64,000 nucleotides of DNA from contig CAVTAR010000003.1 in assembly GCA_963732775.1 (NCBI GenBank), positions 310,001-374,000 of the forward strand, written 5' to 3'. Position numbers and translations under genes: made by a program. Under the pieces are notes generated by a model that was not told where the DNA came from, ran no database searches, and saw only the letters and a list, made by a program, of their open reading frames with translations. Position 1 is the stretch's first letter. Each line of letters begins with the position of its first letter. Shown here piece after piece: positions 1 to 8,367 of the stretch. This stretch comes from CAVRQM01 sp963732775. GTDB taxonomy: Bacteria > Pseudomonadota > Alphaproteobacteria > Acetobacterales > Acetobacteraceae.

Positions 1-1766
1 GAGCTTCCCAGGCGGAGTGAGCGACCCTCCGTCTCTCCCTGCAAGCCCCGGCCCGGCAGCGCGCGGACGCTCTGTGCGGCCGGGATGGCGAGGCTGGGAA
101 CGCGGGCGAGGACGGCGCGGGCAAGGGGGTGCTCGCTGCCAGCCTGCAAGGCGGCTGCGAGGCGCAGCACGGCGTCTGCGTCCTGACCGGGCGCGGGGTG
201 CAGTGCCACCAGCTCCGGCCGGCCCCCGGTAAGGGTGCCGGTTTTGTCGAACACCACAGTGCGGATCGCGTGGGCTTGTTCCAGTGCCGCGGCATCGCGG
301 ATCAGGATGCCATGCCGGGCGGCGACGCCCGTGCCGACCATGATCGCCGCCGGAGTCGCCAGCCCAAGTGCGCAGGGGCAGGCGATCACCAGCACGGCGA
401 CGGCGTTGACCGCCGCTGCCGCAACCCCACTGCCAGCCAACCACCAGCCTGCGAACGTCAGGGCCGCGATGCCGATCACGACAGGCACGAAGATGGCGCT
501 CACGCGATCCACCAGTCGCTGCACCGGCGGCTTCGCGGCCTGCGCGTCCTGCACCAACCGCACCATGCGCACGAGTTGGCTTTCAGCGCCGATCGCCGTC
601 ACTTCGGCCAGCAGCAGAGCCTCGCCGTTCAGCGCCCCGCCAACGAGCCGGCTGCCGGGCTGCTTCGGCACGGGCAAGCTCTCGCCCGTCAGCAGGCTTT
701 CGTCGGCGCTGCCGCCGCCCTCGCGCACGAGGGCGTCGGCAGCGATGCGCTCACCAGGCCTGATCACCAGGAGGTCTCCCACGCGCAGGTCGGCAGCGGC
801 GATTTCGTGCTCGGCGCCGTCCCGGCGGATGCGGGCACGCTCAGGCCGCAACTGTTCCAGAGCGCGAATCGCCTCGCCAGCCTGGCGGCGGGCACGCCCC
901 TCCAGCCACTTGCCTAGGCGCACGAGGGCGATCACCGCGGCGGAGGCCTCGAAATAGAGGTGACCGCTGCGGCCTGCCCCCCACTCCCACAGGCTCAACC
1001 CGAACGCGGCACTCGTTCCCAGGGCGACAAGCGTGTCCATGTTGCCCGTGCCGGCCATCAAGGCTTTCCAGGCGCCGCGATAGAACCGGGCGCCGAACAC
1101 GACCTGCATCACGCTGGCCAGCACGAGCTGCGCCCAGCCGGGCAGCATCGCGCCCACGCCGAAAGGCATCAGCAGCATGGGCAGGAGGAGGGGAGCTGCG
1201 AAGGCGAGGGCCAATGCTGCCATTGCCCCGTCCAGCCGCGCTGCCCGGCGACGGACGGCCTCTGCCGAGCCGTCCGGTCCGCCGCTGCTCTGTATCGACG
1301 CAGTGTCGTAGCCGGCTCGCCGCACGGCAGCGGCCAGTTCGCCTAATCCCGCCACGCCAGCCAGCACTTCGACCCGCGCCTGCTCCGTCGCGAGGTTGAC
1401 CGTGGCCGATCGCACGCCTGGCACCGTCAGCAGCGCCCGTTCCACCCGGCCGGCGCAGGAGGCGCAGGTCATGCCCGTGATCGTCAGGTTCAGCGTCTCG
1501 ATTGCCGCGGGGTAGCCGGCCTCGGCCAGCGCGTCGATCAGGCGACCTATGTTGAAGCCGGCGGCCGGTGCGCCGGTGCTGAGAGTGATGGCGGCGCGTT
1601 CCGTGGCCAGGTTGACGGCTACGCTCGCCACGCCGGGCACAGCGGTGATGGCCCGCTCGGCCCGGCCCACGCACGCGGCACAGCTCATGCCCGAGACGGC
1701 GATGTCGAGCCTGGTCAGGGCCGCAGCCGATCCGTGCTGTCCGCGTTCGAGAATGCCCTGGTCCAT
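1..1766 (-). CDS. copA: Copper-translocating P1B-type ATPase, C-terminus cut by the window edge
   Basis: An inner-membrane ATPase that exports Cu(I) from the cytoplasm. The 588 residues visible start at ATG 1764-1766, with GGAG about 10 bases upstream. They contain two N-terminal heavy-metal-associated domains with GMSCAAC (Cys29/Cys32) and GMTCASC (Cys101/Cys104). Next come the membrane pairs, the actuator motif TGES, the transmembrane ion-site CPC at 463-465, the phosphorylation motif DKTGT with Asp507, and the nucleotide-binding HP motif at 546-547. The rest of the ATP-binding domain and the last membrane pair lie beyond base 1. CPC together with CxxC HMA domains is typical of Cu(I)/Ag(I) pumps; metal choice is inferred. 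It diverges from copZ across a region with MerR-type operators. Confidence 0.95.
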   Translation of the reverse strand, partial: MDQGILERGQHGSAAALTRLDIAVSGMSCAACVGRAERAITAVPGVASVAVNLATERAAITLSTGAPAAGFNIGRLIDALAEAGYPAAIETLNLTITGMTCASCAGRVERALLTVPGVRSATVNLATEQARVEVLAGVAGLGELAAAVRRAGYDTASIQSSGGPDGSAEAVRRRAARLDGAMAALALAFAAPLLLPMLLMPFGVGAMLPGWAQLVLASVMQVVFGARFYRGAWKALMAGTGNMDTLVALGTSAAFGLSLWEWGAGRSGHLYFEASAAVIALVRLGKWLEGRARRQAGEAIRALEQLRPERARIRRDGAEHEIAAADLRVGDLLVIRPGERIAADALVREGGGSADESLLTGESLPVPKQPGSRLVGGALNGEALLLAEVTAIGAESQLVRMVRLVQDAQAAKPPVQRLVDRVSAIFVPVVIGIAALTFAGWWLAGSGVAAAAVNAVAVLVIACPCALGLATPAAIMVGTGVAARHGILIRDAAALEQAHAIRTVVFDKTGTLTGGRPELVALHPAPGQDADAVLRLAAALQAGSEHPLARAVLARVPSLAIPAAQSVRALPGRGLQGETEGRSLRLGS

Positions 1767-1799
1767 GCCGCACACTCCAGTCGCCGGTGTGGCACATGG

Positions 1800-1823
1800 A
1801 GCTTCCCATCATGGTAAGGTCAA
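1800..1823 (-). promoter_or_regulatory. CueR/MerR-like operator-promoter driving copA
   Basis: Read leftward, TTGACC (bases 1823-1818) is followed by a dyad of the form ACCTTAC-N7-GGAAGCT. The next hexamer sits about 19 bases after the -35, which is the long spacer typical of promoters activated by MerR-family regulators. E. coli CueR sites at copA have the related form ACCTTCC-N7-GGAAGGT. The -10 candidate is weak, as is usual for this class. No MerR-family gene is visible in the window. Confidence 0.6.
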
Positions 1824-1838
1824 TGGGTCAAAGCACGC

Positions 1839-1861
1839 TTGACCTTCCCCGAATGGAAGGG
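1839..1861 (+). promoter_or_regulatory. CueR/MerR-like operator-promoter driving copZ
   Basis: TTGACC at 1839-1844 overlaps the left arm of ACCTTCC (1842-1848)-N6-GGAAGGG (1855-1861). This is very close to the E. coli CueR operator at copA, with a half-site spacer one base shorter. It lies about 33 bases before the copZ start codon and points toward it. The binding protein is inferred from the motif only. Confidence 0.65.
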
Positions 1862-1893
1862 TGCAGGGCAGAGCTTCCAAGAGGGGGACGATC

Positions 1894-2106
1894 ATGCCGG
1901 CGTTCAGGGTTGACGGAATGACCTGCGGCCATTGCGTCCGGGCCGTGACCGAAGCGGTTCACGGCATTGATCCCGGCAGCAAGGTGGACGTGGACCTGTC
2001 CGCTGGTTCGGTCACGACCGATAGCGCACTGCCCGCGGAGCGGCTTGCTGACGCCATTCGAGAGGCGGGATACACGGTTGTCTCCACGCCCTCGGCGCGA
2101 GCATAG
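1894..2106 (+). CDS. copZ: CopZ-like copper chaperone, single HMA domain
   Basis: A 70-residue stand-alone heavy-metal-associated domain. It begins with the fold's first strand and the metal-binding loop GMTCGHC, then continues to a typical C-terminal strand. Proteins of this type bind Cu(I) through the two cysteines and pass it to the HMA domains of CopA. The ATG at 1894 is preferred over an upstream GTG at 1861 because GAGGGGG sits just before it and the protein then starts as HMA proteins do. The His before the second Cys (CGHC) is common in copper chaperones. It is transcribed away from copA, apparently from its own MerR-type promoter. Confidence 0.9.
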   Translation: MPAFRVDGMTCGHCVRAVTEAVHGIDPGSKVDVDLSAGSVTTDSALPAERLADAIREAGYTVVSTPSARA

Positions 2107-2250
2107 GCCGGGTGGTCCAGGGCCCCGCCCCGGTATCATCGCCGTGACCGTCGGGACAGCCGCACCCGTCCTTGCTGGGAGCTGCGTCGCTTTGGGCAAA
2201 CCTGGCCGGAGCGGCTGGCGGTAGCCAGCTCGCCGCGGTTGGCCAGCAAC

Positions 2251-3771
2251 TTATCGCGGCTGTTCTTGGATGCGATGACCGGCGACGTCGAGAGACGGAT
2301 GGCGATCAGCGACCGCTGCCAGCTTGGCTCCGGCCCGGACCGATGGAGTTGCCGCGCAGTCTTCGCTGCGGCCGGCCACCTCCTTCGCAGTCCTGGCTTG
2401 TCCAACGAGCAGGGTGGACCAAGCCAGCATCGTCAGCGGCAAGATGACGAGGGCGCACAGGCCGCCTCCCTCACGGTTGCTGAGACAAATCCGTCCGCCG
2501 TCGTTCTCGATGCCCCGTTGCGCGATGGCCAGACCAAGCCCCGCGCCGCCCGTTGCCCGGTTGCGCGACGCCTCGAGCCGCTGGAACGGCAGAAACACCC
2601 GTTTCAGGTCCGCCTCCGGGATGCCCGGCCCGCTGTCCTCGACCGTGACCTGGATATGGCTGTCCAGCACGGCCAGCGTGACGTTGGCGCTGCCGCCGTA
2701 CGTGACGGCATTGTTCACCAGATTGGCGAAGGCACGCCTCACCAGGGATGGGTGCAACTCTACCGCAACATGGTTTGGACCCTGATAGGCCACGTCGCCC
2801 CCGGCGTCGGATACCTGATTGACCAGGGTCAGCAGGAGCGCGGCCAAATCCGTGACCTGCTTCGGTTCGGACTCGAAGTCGCCACGGAGGTAGGCGAGCG
2901 TTGCCTCGATCATCGCCTCCATCTCGTCGAGGTCGGCGTCGATCGAGGCCTGCGTCGCCTCGTCAGCCAGGAAGCCGGCACGCAGCCGCAGCCGCGTGAT
3001 GGGCGTGCGGAGATCGTGGGAAACGGCGGCAAGCGCCTCCGTGCGATCGTCCATGACGCGATGCAGGCGCGCCTGCATCGCGTTGAAGGCGCGCGCGACG
3101 TGCCGCACCTCCTGCGGGCCGGTTTCCGCGACCGCGACATCCGGCCCGTGGCCGATCGCGTCCGCTGCCGCCGCCAAGCGCCGCAGCGGACGCGTCAGGC
3201 CGCGCACGAGCATGGCGGCAACGCCGGCAACACCGAGCGCCATCATCGTGGTGGAGAGCAGTGTGGCGTGGGCCATCCGAGGCGTTGCTTCCGTGGGGAG
3301 GATCGCACCGAAATCAAGGAAGCTGCCGTCTTGTAGGCGCACGGACCCGTTCAGGACCGGGTTATCCCGATCCGCCGTGCCGTATCGCAGCGTCACTCCG
3401 CCGAGCTCCGGCGCCAGCTCCGCCATCCGGCGGCGGAAGCCCGGCAGCGCGGCCCCGGACTCCGCCGTGACCGTCGGATGGTCGCTCCAATGCAGGTCGA
3501 GGCCCGGTGCCGACAGCTCGTGCGCGCGGTTGTCCCGATCGGCGACATCGTTGTCGGCCAAGGAGCGCGCGGCCGTCGAAAGGCGTCCGGCGACCTGATC
3601 GGCCAGGGTCCGGCCGGTCCGGTCCGACATCACCTTCCCGTAGAGCAGGACGGTGCCGAGATGGACGAGCACGACCGCCGCCGAGAGCACCAGAATCGTC
3701 CGACCGCCCAGCCCGTTCGGCCAGAACGGGCGGACGACCCTCGCCATGCGCCGTTGCCAAGCCTTGCTCAT
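2251..3771 (-). CDS. Sensor histidine kinase (EnvZ/OmpR class) with an unusual C-terminal tail
   Basis: A membrane sensor kinase of 506 residues. It has a transmembrane helix near residues 24-46, a periplasmic region to about 165, and a second helix near 167-190. A HAMP segment follows, then the H-box AVSHDLRTP with His252, N-box NLVNNA (350-355), G1 DSGPGIP (379-385), the F-box FLPFQR and G2 GAGLGLA. It overlaps the response regulator gene by four bases (ATGA), so the two are co-translated partners. Such kinases normally end just after a motif like VILPL. Here reading continues for about 60 more residues of unrelated, compositionally odd sequence, so the natural stop may have been lost. Next to copA/copZ it may sense metal or envelope stress; the signal is not shown. 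Confidence 0.9.
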   Translation of the reverse strand: MSKAWQRRMARVVRPFWPNGLGGRTILVLSAAVVLVHLGTVLLYGKVMSDRTGRTLADQVAGRLSTAARSLADNDVADRDNRAHELSAPGLDLHWSDHPTVTAESGAALPGFRRRMAELAPELGGVTLRYGTADRDNPVLNGSVRLQDGSFLDFGAILPTEATPRMAHATLLSTTMMALGVAGVAAMLVRGLTRPLRRLAAAADAIGHGPDVAVAETGPQEVRHVARAFNAMQARLHRVMDDRTEALAAVSHDLRTPITRLRLRAGFLADEATQASIDADLDEMEAMIEATLAYLRGDFESEPKQVTDLAALLLTLVNQVSDAGGDVAYQGPNHVAVELHPSLVRRAFANLVNNAVTYGGSANVTLAVLDSHIQVTVEDSGPGIPEADLKRVFLPFQRLEASRNRATGGAGLGLAIAQRGIENDGGRICLSNREGGGLCALVILPLTMLAWSTLLVGQARTAKEVAGRSEDCAATPSVRAGAKLAAVADRHPSLDVAGHRIQEQPR

Positions 3772-4526
3772 TGCGCGGTCACGGCGGCCGCAAACAGGTA
3801 GCCGGAGCCACGGACGGTCTTGATCAGCTCGCTCGCTTCCTCCGGCGCGCCCAGCTTGCGCCGCAGACGGCTGACGAGCACGTCCACGCTGCGGTCGAAC
3901 ACGTCGCCGATGCGGTTGCGCGACAGTTCCAGGATGCGGTCGCGGGTCATCACCCGTTGCGGATGCTCCAGGAAGGCGAGCAGCACGGCGTATTCGGCGC
4001 CCGAGAGTTCGACCATGGCGCCATCCGGCGCCTTCAGCTCATGCCGCGCCGTATCCAGCATCCAGGCCTCGAAGTGCATGAAGCGTCCCCGCTCCCTGGC
4101 ATCGGGAGCAAGCGGTCTCCCGCGGCGGAGCACCGCACGGATGCGCGCCAGCAGCTCGGCGCGGCTGAAGGGCTTGGGCACGTAGTCGTCGGCGCCAAGC
4201 TCCAGCCCCCGTACCCGGTCGATCTCGGCGCCTTTGGCCGTCACCATGATGATCGGCACGGCGCTCGTGCGGCGCAGCGCCCGGCACAGCTCCAGGCCGG
4301 AGGCGCCGGGCAGCATCAGGTCGAGCAGGATCAGGTCGATGGTGAGCCGATCGAGCATTTCCCCCATCTCCGCGCCGTCGCGGACGCCGGTCGCGCGGAA
4401 TCCGTTCTCTCCCAAGAACCGGGCGAGCAAGGCGCGGGTGCCTGTGTCGTCCTCGACGACCAGGACATGCGGCACGGCAGGCGGCGAGGCTGCGTCCATG
4501 CCGAGAAGGGTTTCGGGTGTTTCCAT
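3768..4526 (-). CDS. OmpR/PhoB-family response regulator
   Basis: A 252-residue two-component response regulator. The receiver domain (about 19-130) carries the acidic pair Asp26/Asp27, phospho-acceptor Asp69, Thr96 and Lys118. A winged-helix DNA-binding domain follows (about 150-250) and ends in the usual VRGSGYLF motif. The start METPET at 4526 is chosen because the receiver then begins with a short leader; no strong ribosome-binding site is seen, and an internal Met at 4499 is possible. It is first in an operon with the sensor kinase and diverges from the exported protein gene at 4699. The 172-base gap between them contains a TGACA/TGTCA inverted repeat that could be its operator. Confidence 0.93.
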   Translation of the reverse strand: METPETLLGMDAASPPAVPHVLVVEDDTGTRALLARFLGENGFRATGVRDGAEMGEMLDRLTIDLILLDLMLPGASGLELCRALRRTSAVPIIMVTAKGAEIDRVRGLELGADDYVPKPFSRAELLARIRAVLRRGRPLAPDARERGRFMHFEAWMLDTARHELKAPDGAMVELSGAEYAVLLAFLEHPQRVMTRDRILELSRNRIGDVFDRSVDVLVSRLRRKLGAPEEASELIKTVRGSGYLFAAAVTAQ

Positions 4527-4578
4527 GATCGCTTTATGCCGCAAACTCGGACAGCCCCGGCGCGCGGTTCCGCTCCGT

Positions 4579-4593
4579 TGACATACTTTGTCA
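4579..4593. promoter_or_regulatory. Inverted repeat in the divergent promoter region
   Basis: TGACATACTTTGTCA is a perfect 5-base inverted repeat with a 5-base centre. It lies in the gap between the divergent response regulator and the His/Met-rich protein gene, and overlaps a TTGACA-like -35 (4578-4583). Its position would suit a response-regulator site acting on both genes. This is inference from position and symmetry only. Confidence 0.35.
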
Positions 4594-4698
4594 TGAACGC
4601 CCGGTGCCCGGTCGCTAGCTTGCGCCAGTCGATCGGCACCGACGGAAGTCCGCCAGGACGCCTGACATGCGACCGTTCGCCATCCGCGGGGAGAGTTC

Positions 4699-5640
4699 AT
4701 GCGCCAGTTCGTCACACATGCCGCCGCCATCACGATGCTGGCTGCCTGGCCTATGGGCGCGTTCGGCGCCACGCCTTTGCAAGGCATCTACGCGCTGCCA
4801 GAGGGTCAGCCGAAGGTCAGCGCCACGTTGACGGCGGCGCCGGGGACAGGCAGCCATGTAGCCGTCGATATCGCGATGACCGCGCTCGGCCAGCAGCAGC
4901 CGATCCGGCAGTACGAGACCGAGTTGTCCAAGCAGTTGCATGTCATTGCCATCAGCAGCGACTTCCGCACCTTCGTGCATGAGCACGGCGAGCAGCCCGG
5001 CCCGGACGGGCATTTTCATGTCACACTGCCCCTGCCCCATCCGGGCCTCTATCACGTCTATGCAGACGGTGTTCCTGCCGGGCTCGGGCAACAGGTGATG
5101 CGGTTCGACCTGCCGGTCGGCACGGTTTCCGCCTCGGCCCCGCCTGCCTCGCCGAAGCCGTCCGGGTTCGAGTCCACCGACGCCGGCTACAGCGTGCGCT
5201 TCGAACCATTCGCTTTACATGCCGGGCGGGAAAGCCAACTCACGCTGCATGTTTCGCATGGCGGCAAGCCGGTGTCGGACCTGACGCCGTTCCTGGGCGT
5301 GGCCGCCCACGCCGTGTTTATCGACGCGGCCGACCTGACATACGTCCACGTCCATGCCGCCCCAGCCGAAGCGCCGGCGGCGGGTGGGACGGGCGCCCCC
5401 CTGAAGCACGACCTGACTGGCGAGACTCCGGCCGATGCTGCGACTGGCGCACATGCGGATGCCATGGCTGGAATGGACGGCATGCAAGCCATGGGCGCGC
5501 CGTTGGCCGCCGGCTCCCACCTGCCGCCCGACATGACGCTGCATATCCTGGCCCCGAAGGCGGGCATCTATCTGCTCTGGCTGCAACTGATGGCGGGCGG
5601 CCAGGTGCGGACGGTGCCATTCACCGTGGCGGTGATGTGA
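4699..5640 (+). CDS. Exported His/Met-rich protein, putative metal-resistance factor
   Basis: A 313-residue protein with a signal peptide (about residues 1-23, ending GAFGA) and no other membrane segment, so probably periplasmic. GGAGAG precedes the ATG. It holds two similar halves. Each has a beta-rich segment containing a histidine cluster: FVHEHG and HFHV in the first, TYVHVHA in the second. A Met/His-rich stretch in the second half (AHADAMAGMDGMQAMG) resembles copper-binding segments of periplasmic copper proteins. Its neighbours (copA, copZ and a two-component system) support a role in metal handling. I do not recognise a named family, and binding itself is inferred. Confidence 0.7.
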   Translation: MRQFVTHAAAITMLAAWPMGAFGATPLQGIYALPEGQPKVSATLTAAPGTGSHVAVDIAMTALGQQQPIRQYETELSKQLHVIAISSDFRTFVHEHGEQPGPDGHFHVTLPLPHPGLYHVYADGVPAGLGQQVMRFDLPVGTVSASAPPASPKPSGFESTDAGYSVRFEPFALHAGRESQLTLHVSHGGKPVSDLTPFLGVAAHAVFIDAADLTYVHVHAAPAEAPAAGGTGAPLKHDLTGETPADAATGAHADAMAGMDGMQAMGAPLAAGSHLPPDMTLHILAPKAGIYLLWLQLMAGGQVRTVPFTVAVM

Positions 5641-5936
5641 GGCGCTGGCTGGCTGGGGGCGTGGCGGCAACCACGGACCCTCCTTAAGAGCGGAGGGAGG
5701 AATGGCCACCTTGTCTCGTAGAGAGTTCTGGGGGGCTTGGCCCGCGTAACAAAACGACGAACACCCCTCAAGCGAGCGACGGCGCGACAGAACGTTTGCG
5801 ACATCAGGCCGGCAGTTCCGCATTCTAGTCAACCTGGGCCAGCAGGCTCTTCCCTCTCCCGCCAAACCCGGCTAAAAGCCCCGCTTTCGCCGACGCCCCG
5901 GGGGCGGCCGGCCCCGCCGTCATGGAGCGACCACCA
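5641..5936. other. Intergenic stretch before rplY
   Basis: About 296 bases without a gene. CCCTCC and GGAGGG around 5680-5700 can form a short hairpin that may end the preceding transcript, but no T-run follows. A weak promoter-like TTGCGA at 5796-5801 lies upstream of rplY. Nothing else was recognised. Confidence 0.4.
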
Positions 5937-6668
5937 ATGGCCACCTACACCACCATCGAGGCCGAGGCGCGGCCGCTGTCCGGCAAGGGCGCGGCGCGGG
6001 CTACGCGGCGGGCCGGCCTGGTGCCCGGGATCATTTATGGCGCGAAGCAGACCCCGACGCTGATCGCCATCGAGCCGAAGGCCGTCCTGAAGGAAATCCA
6101 GTCCAACGGCTGGCGCTCGCGCCTGTTCGAGGTGAGGGTCGGCGGCGCCGAGCCGACCCGTGCGCTGATCCGCGACGTGCAGCTCCACCCCGTCTCCGAC
6201 CGGCCCGAGCACGTGGACTTTCAGCGCCTGGCACCGGGCGAGCGCATTCGCGTCGCAGTGGCCGTCCACTTCACCGGCGAGGCGACCAGCCCCGGCCTGA
6301 AGCGGGGCGGCGTGCTGAACATCGTGCGCCATACCATCGAGTGCCTGTGCGACCCCGACCAGGTGCCGGCCGCGTTCGAGGCGGACCTGTCGAGCCGCGA
6401 CATCAACGACAACATTCGCTGGCACGACCTGAAGGGCACCGAGGGCGTGCGCCCGACCGTCGACCGCGACTTCGTGGTGGCCACCGTCGCCCCGCCCACC
6501 AAGGGCGCCGAGCCGGTGGCCGACCCGAACGCGCCGGCGGCAGCGGCGGCGGCAGCGCCCGCGAAGGGCAAGGCCGCGCCCGCCAAGGCGGCGCCCGCGA
6601 AGGCCGCCGCCCCGGCCAAGGGCGGTGCTGCGAAACCCGCGCCGAAAGCCCCCGCCGCCAAGAAGTAG
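5937..6668 (+). CDS. rplY: 50S ribosomal protein L25/Ctc family
   Basis: A 243-residue long-form L25 (CTC type), which binds 5S rRNA in the large subunit. The N-terminal L25 beta-barrel (GIIYGAKQ and following) is followed by the TL5/CTC C-terminal domain. A low-complexity tail of about 50 Ala/Lys/Pro residues follows. The ATG at 5937 is chosen over the one at 5922 because GGAG then sits 9 bases upstream and the protein begins MATYTTIEAE, as expected. It heads a tight cluster with pth and ychF. The basic tail is probably disordered and could contact RNA; that is inference. Confidence 0.95.
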   Translation: MATYTTIEAEARPLSGKGAARATRRAGLVPGIIYGAKQTPTLIAIEPKAVLKEIQSNGWRSRLFEVRVGGAEPTRALIRDVQLHPVSDRPEHVDFQRLAPGERIRVAVAVHFTGEATSPGLKRGGVLNIVRHTIECLCDPDQVPAAFEADLSSRDINDNIRWHDLKGTEGVRPTVDRDFVVATVAPPTKGAEPVADPNAPAAAAAAAPAKGKAAPAKAAPAKAAAPAKGGAAKPAPKAPAAKK

Positions 6669-6673
6669 TCCTC

Positions 6674-7252
6674 GTGAAGCTGTGGGTCGGCCTCGGCAAC
6701 CCGGAGCCGGGGATGGCCCGGCAGCGCCACAACATCGGCTTCATGGCCATCGACGCGATTGCGAGCCGCCACGGGTTCTCGCCGTGGCGGCAGCGGTTTC
6801 GCGGGCTGGCCGCCGAAGGCAATGTCGGCCCCGAGCGGGTGCTCGCGCTGAAGCCGCAGACCTACATGAACGACAGCGGCGCCTCGGTGCAGCCGGCGGC
6901 CGCGTTCTACAAGCTCGACCCGGCGGCGATCACCGCGTTTCACGACGAGCTCGACCTCGCCCCGGGCCGCGTGCGGGTGAAGCGCGGCGGCGGGGCGGCC
7001 GGGCACAACGGGCTGCGCAGCATGGACCGCGTGCTCGGCACGCCCGAGTATTGGCGCGTGCGCCTCGGCATCGGCCACCCCGGACACAAGGAGCGCGTGC
7101 TGGGGCATGTGCTGGGCGACTTCGCGAAAGTGGACCAGGGCTGGCTCGCGGAGTTGCTGGACGCGGTGGCAGACGCGGCCCCCCTGCTGGCGGCCGGACA
7201 GCCGGAACCGTTCATGACGCGGGTCGCCCTACTGACGCAGGAGAAGGCGTAG
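6674..7252 (+). CDS. pth: Peptidyl-tRNA hydrolase
   Basis: Cleaves peptidyl-tRNA released from stalled ribosomes. The 192-residue protein has the family signatures GLGNPEPGMARQRHNIGF (with the catalytic His), the KPQTYMN segment, the catalytic Asp in FHDELDL, and GGGAAGHNGLRS. The GTG start at 6674 follows the rplY stop by five bases. Nearly all bacterial Pth proteins begin at this point of the domain. It ends one base before ychF, and rplY-pth-ychF is a widely conserved order, so co-transcription is likely. Confidence 0.96.
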   Translation: MKLWVGLGNPEPGMARQRHNIGFMAIDAIASRHGFSPWRQRFRGLAAEGNVGPERVLALKPQTYMNDSGASVQPAAAFYKLDPAAITAFHDELDLAPGRVRVKRGGGAAGHNGLRSMDRVLGTPEYWRVRLGIGHPGHKERVLGHVLGDFAKVDQGWLAELLDAVADAAPLLAAGQPEPFMTRVALLTQEKA

Positions 7253-7253
7253 G

Positions 7254-8348
7254 ATGGGTTTCAACTGCGGCATCGTCGGCCTGCCGAACGTCGGCAAGAG
7301 CACGCTGTTCAACGCGCTAACCGCGACCGCCGCGGCGCAGGCGGCGAACTACCCGTTCTGCACCATCGAGCCGAACGTGGGCCGCGTCGCCGTGCCCGAT
7401 CCGCGCCTGGCCGTGCTGGCGGCAATCGGCAAGAGCGCGAAGATCGTGCCGACCAGCCTGGAGTTCGTCGACATCGCGGGCCTGGTGCGCGGCGCCAGCA
7501 AGGGCGAGGGGCTCGGCAACCAGTTCCTCGCCAACATCCGCGAGGTGGACGCGATCGTCCACGTGCTGCGCTGCTTCGAGGACCCGGACGTGACGCACGT
7601 GGAGGGCAGCGTCGACCCGATCCGCGACGCGGAGACGGTCGAGACCGAATTGATGCTGGCCGACCTCGACAGCCTGGAGAAGCGGCTGCCGGCGTTGCAG
7701 AAGCGCGCCAAGGGCGGCGACAAGGAGAGTGCGGCGCAGGCGGCGTTGATGGAGCCGATCGTGGCGGCGCTGGCCGAGGGGCGCCCGGCGCGCACCGCGA
7801 TCGCGCCGGCGGATGCGGAGGCGGCGAAGCGGCTGCAGCTCATGACCAGCAAGCCGGTGCTGTACGTGTGCAACGTCGACGAGGCCTCGGCCGCGACCGG
7901 CAACGCCTTTGCCGCGCGCGTCGCCGCGCGTGCCGCCGCCGAGGGTGCCGCGAGCGTGGTGGTGTCGGCGGCAATCGAGGCCGAGGTGAGCCAGCTTCCA
8001 GAGGCGGACCGCGCGGAGTTCCTGGAGGGGCTCGGGCTGCACGACAGCGGGCTGGATCGGGTGATCCGCGCGGGATATGGGCTGCTCGGGCTGATCACCT
8101 ACTTCACCGTGGGGCCGAAGGAGACGCGCGCCTGGACCATCGTGCGCGGCACCAAGGCGCCGGGCGCGGCGGGCGTGATCCACGGCGATTTCGAGCGCGG
8201 GTTCATCGCCTGCGAGACGACGGGGTACGACGACTACGTGGCCGGCCGCGGCGAAGCGGGGGCGCGCGAGGCGGGCAAGCTGCGGGTGGAGGGGCGCGAG
8301 TACGTGGTGCGCGACGGGGACGTGCTGCTGTTCCGGTTCAATGTGTAG
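7254..8348 (+). CDS. ychF: Obg-family ATPase/GTPase YchF
   Basis: A 364-residue member of the universally conserved YchF/OLA1 family, a ribosome-associated P-loop ATPase linked to translation and stress. It starts with the P-loop GLPNVGKSTLFNAL (residues 9-22). Switch II is DIAGLVRGASKGEGLGN, the NKxD equivalent is CNVDE, and a C-terminal TGS-like domain ends in DVLLFRFNV. The length is standard for the family. The gene begins one base after the pth stop. Confidence 0.97.
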   Translation: MGFNCGIVGLPNVGKSTLFNALTATAAAQAANYPFCTIEPNVGRVAVPDPRLAVLAAIGKSAKIVPTSLEFVDIAGLVRGASKGEGLGNQFLANIREVDAIVHVLRCFEDPDVTHVEGSVDPIRDAETVETELMLADLDSLEKRLPALQKRAKGGDKESAAQAALMEPIVAALAEGRPARTAIAPADAEAAKRLQLMTSKPVLYVCNVDEASAATGNAFAARVAARAAAEGAASVVVSAAIEAEVSQLPEADRAEFLEGLGLHDSGLDRVIRAGYGLLGLITYFTVGPKETRAWTIVRGTKAPGAAGVIHGDFERGFIACETTGYDDYVAGRGEAGAREAGKLRVEGREYVVRDGDVLLFRFNV

Positions 8349-8367
8349 TGGCAATGGCGACCACCCT

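Noticed and set aside
841..1812. Long leftward open frame of 323 codons over copA
   Set aside because: Its protein is Arg/Gly-rich with no motif, while the overlapping frame encodes all the CopA motifs. It is a GC-bias shadow.
2239..3336. 365-codon rightward frame opposite the histidine kinase
   Set aside because: Antisense shadow with no motif; the kinase frame shows all catalytic boxes.
1..5640. Integrated element or genomic island boundary
   Set aside because: No integrase, transposase, tRNA or flanking direct repeat was seen. The copper genes match the rest in base composition.
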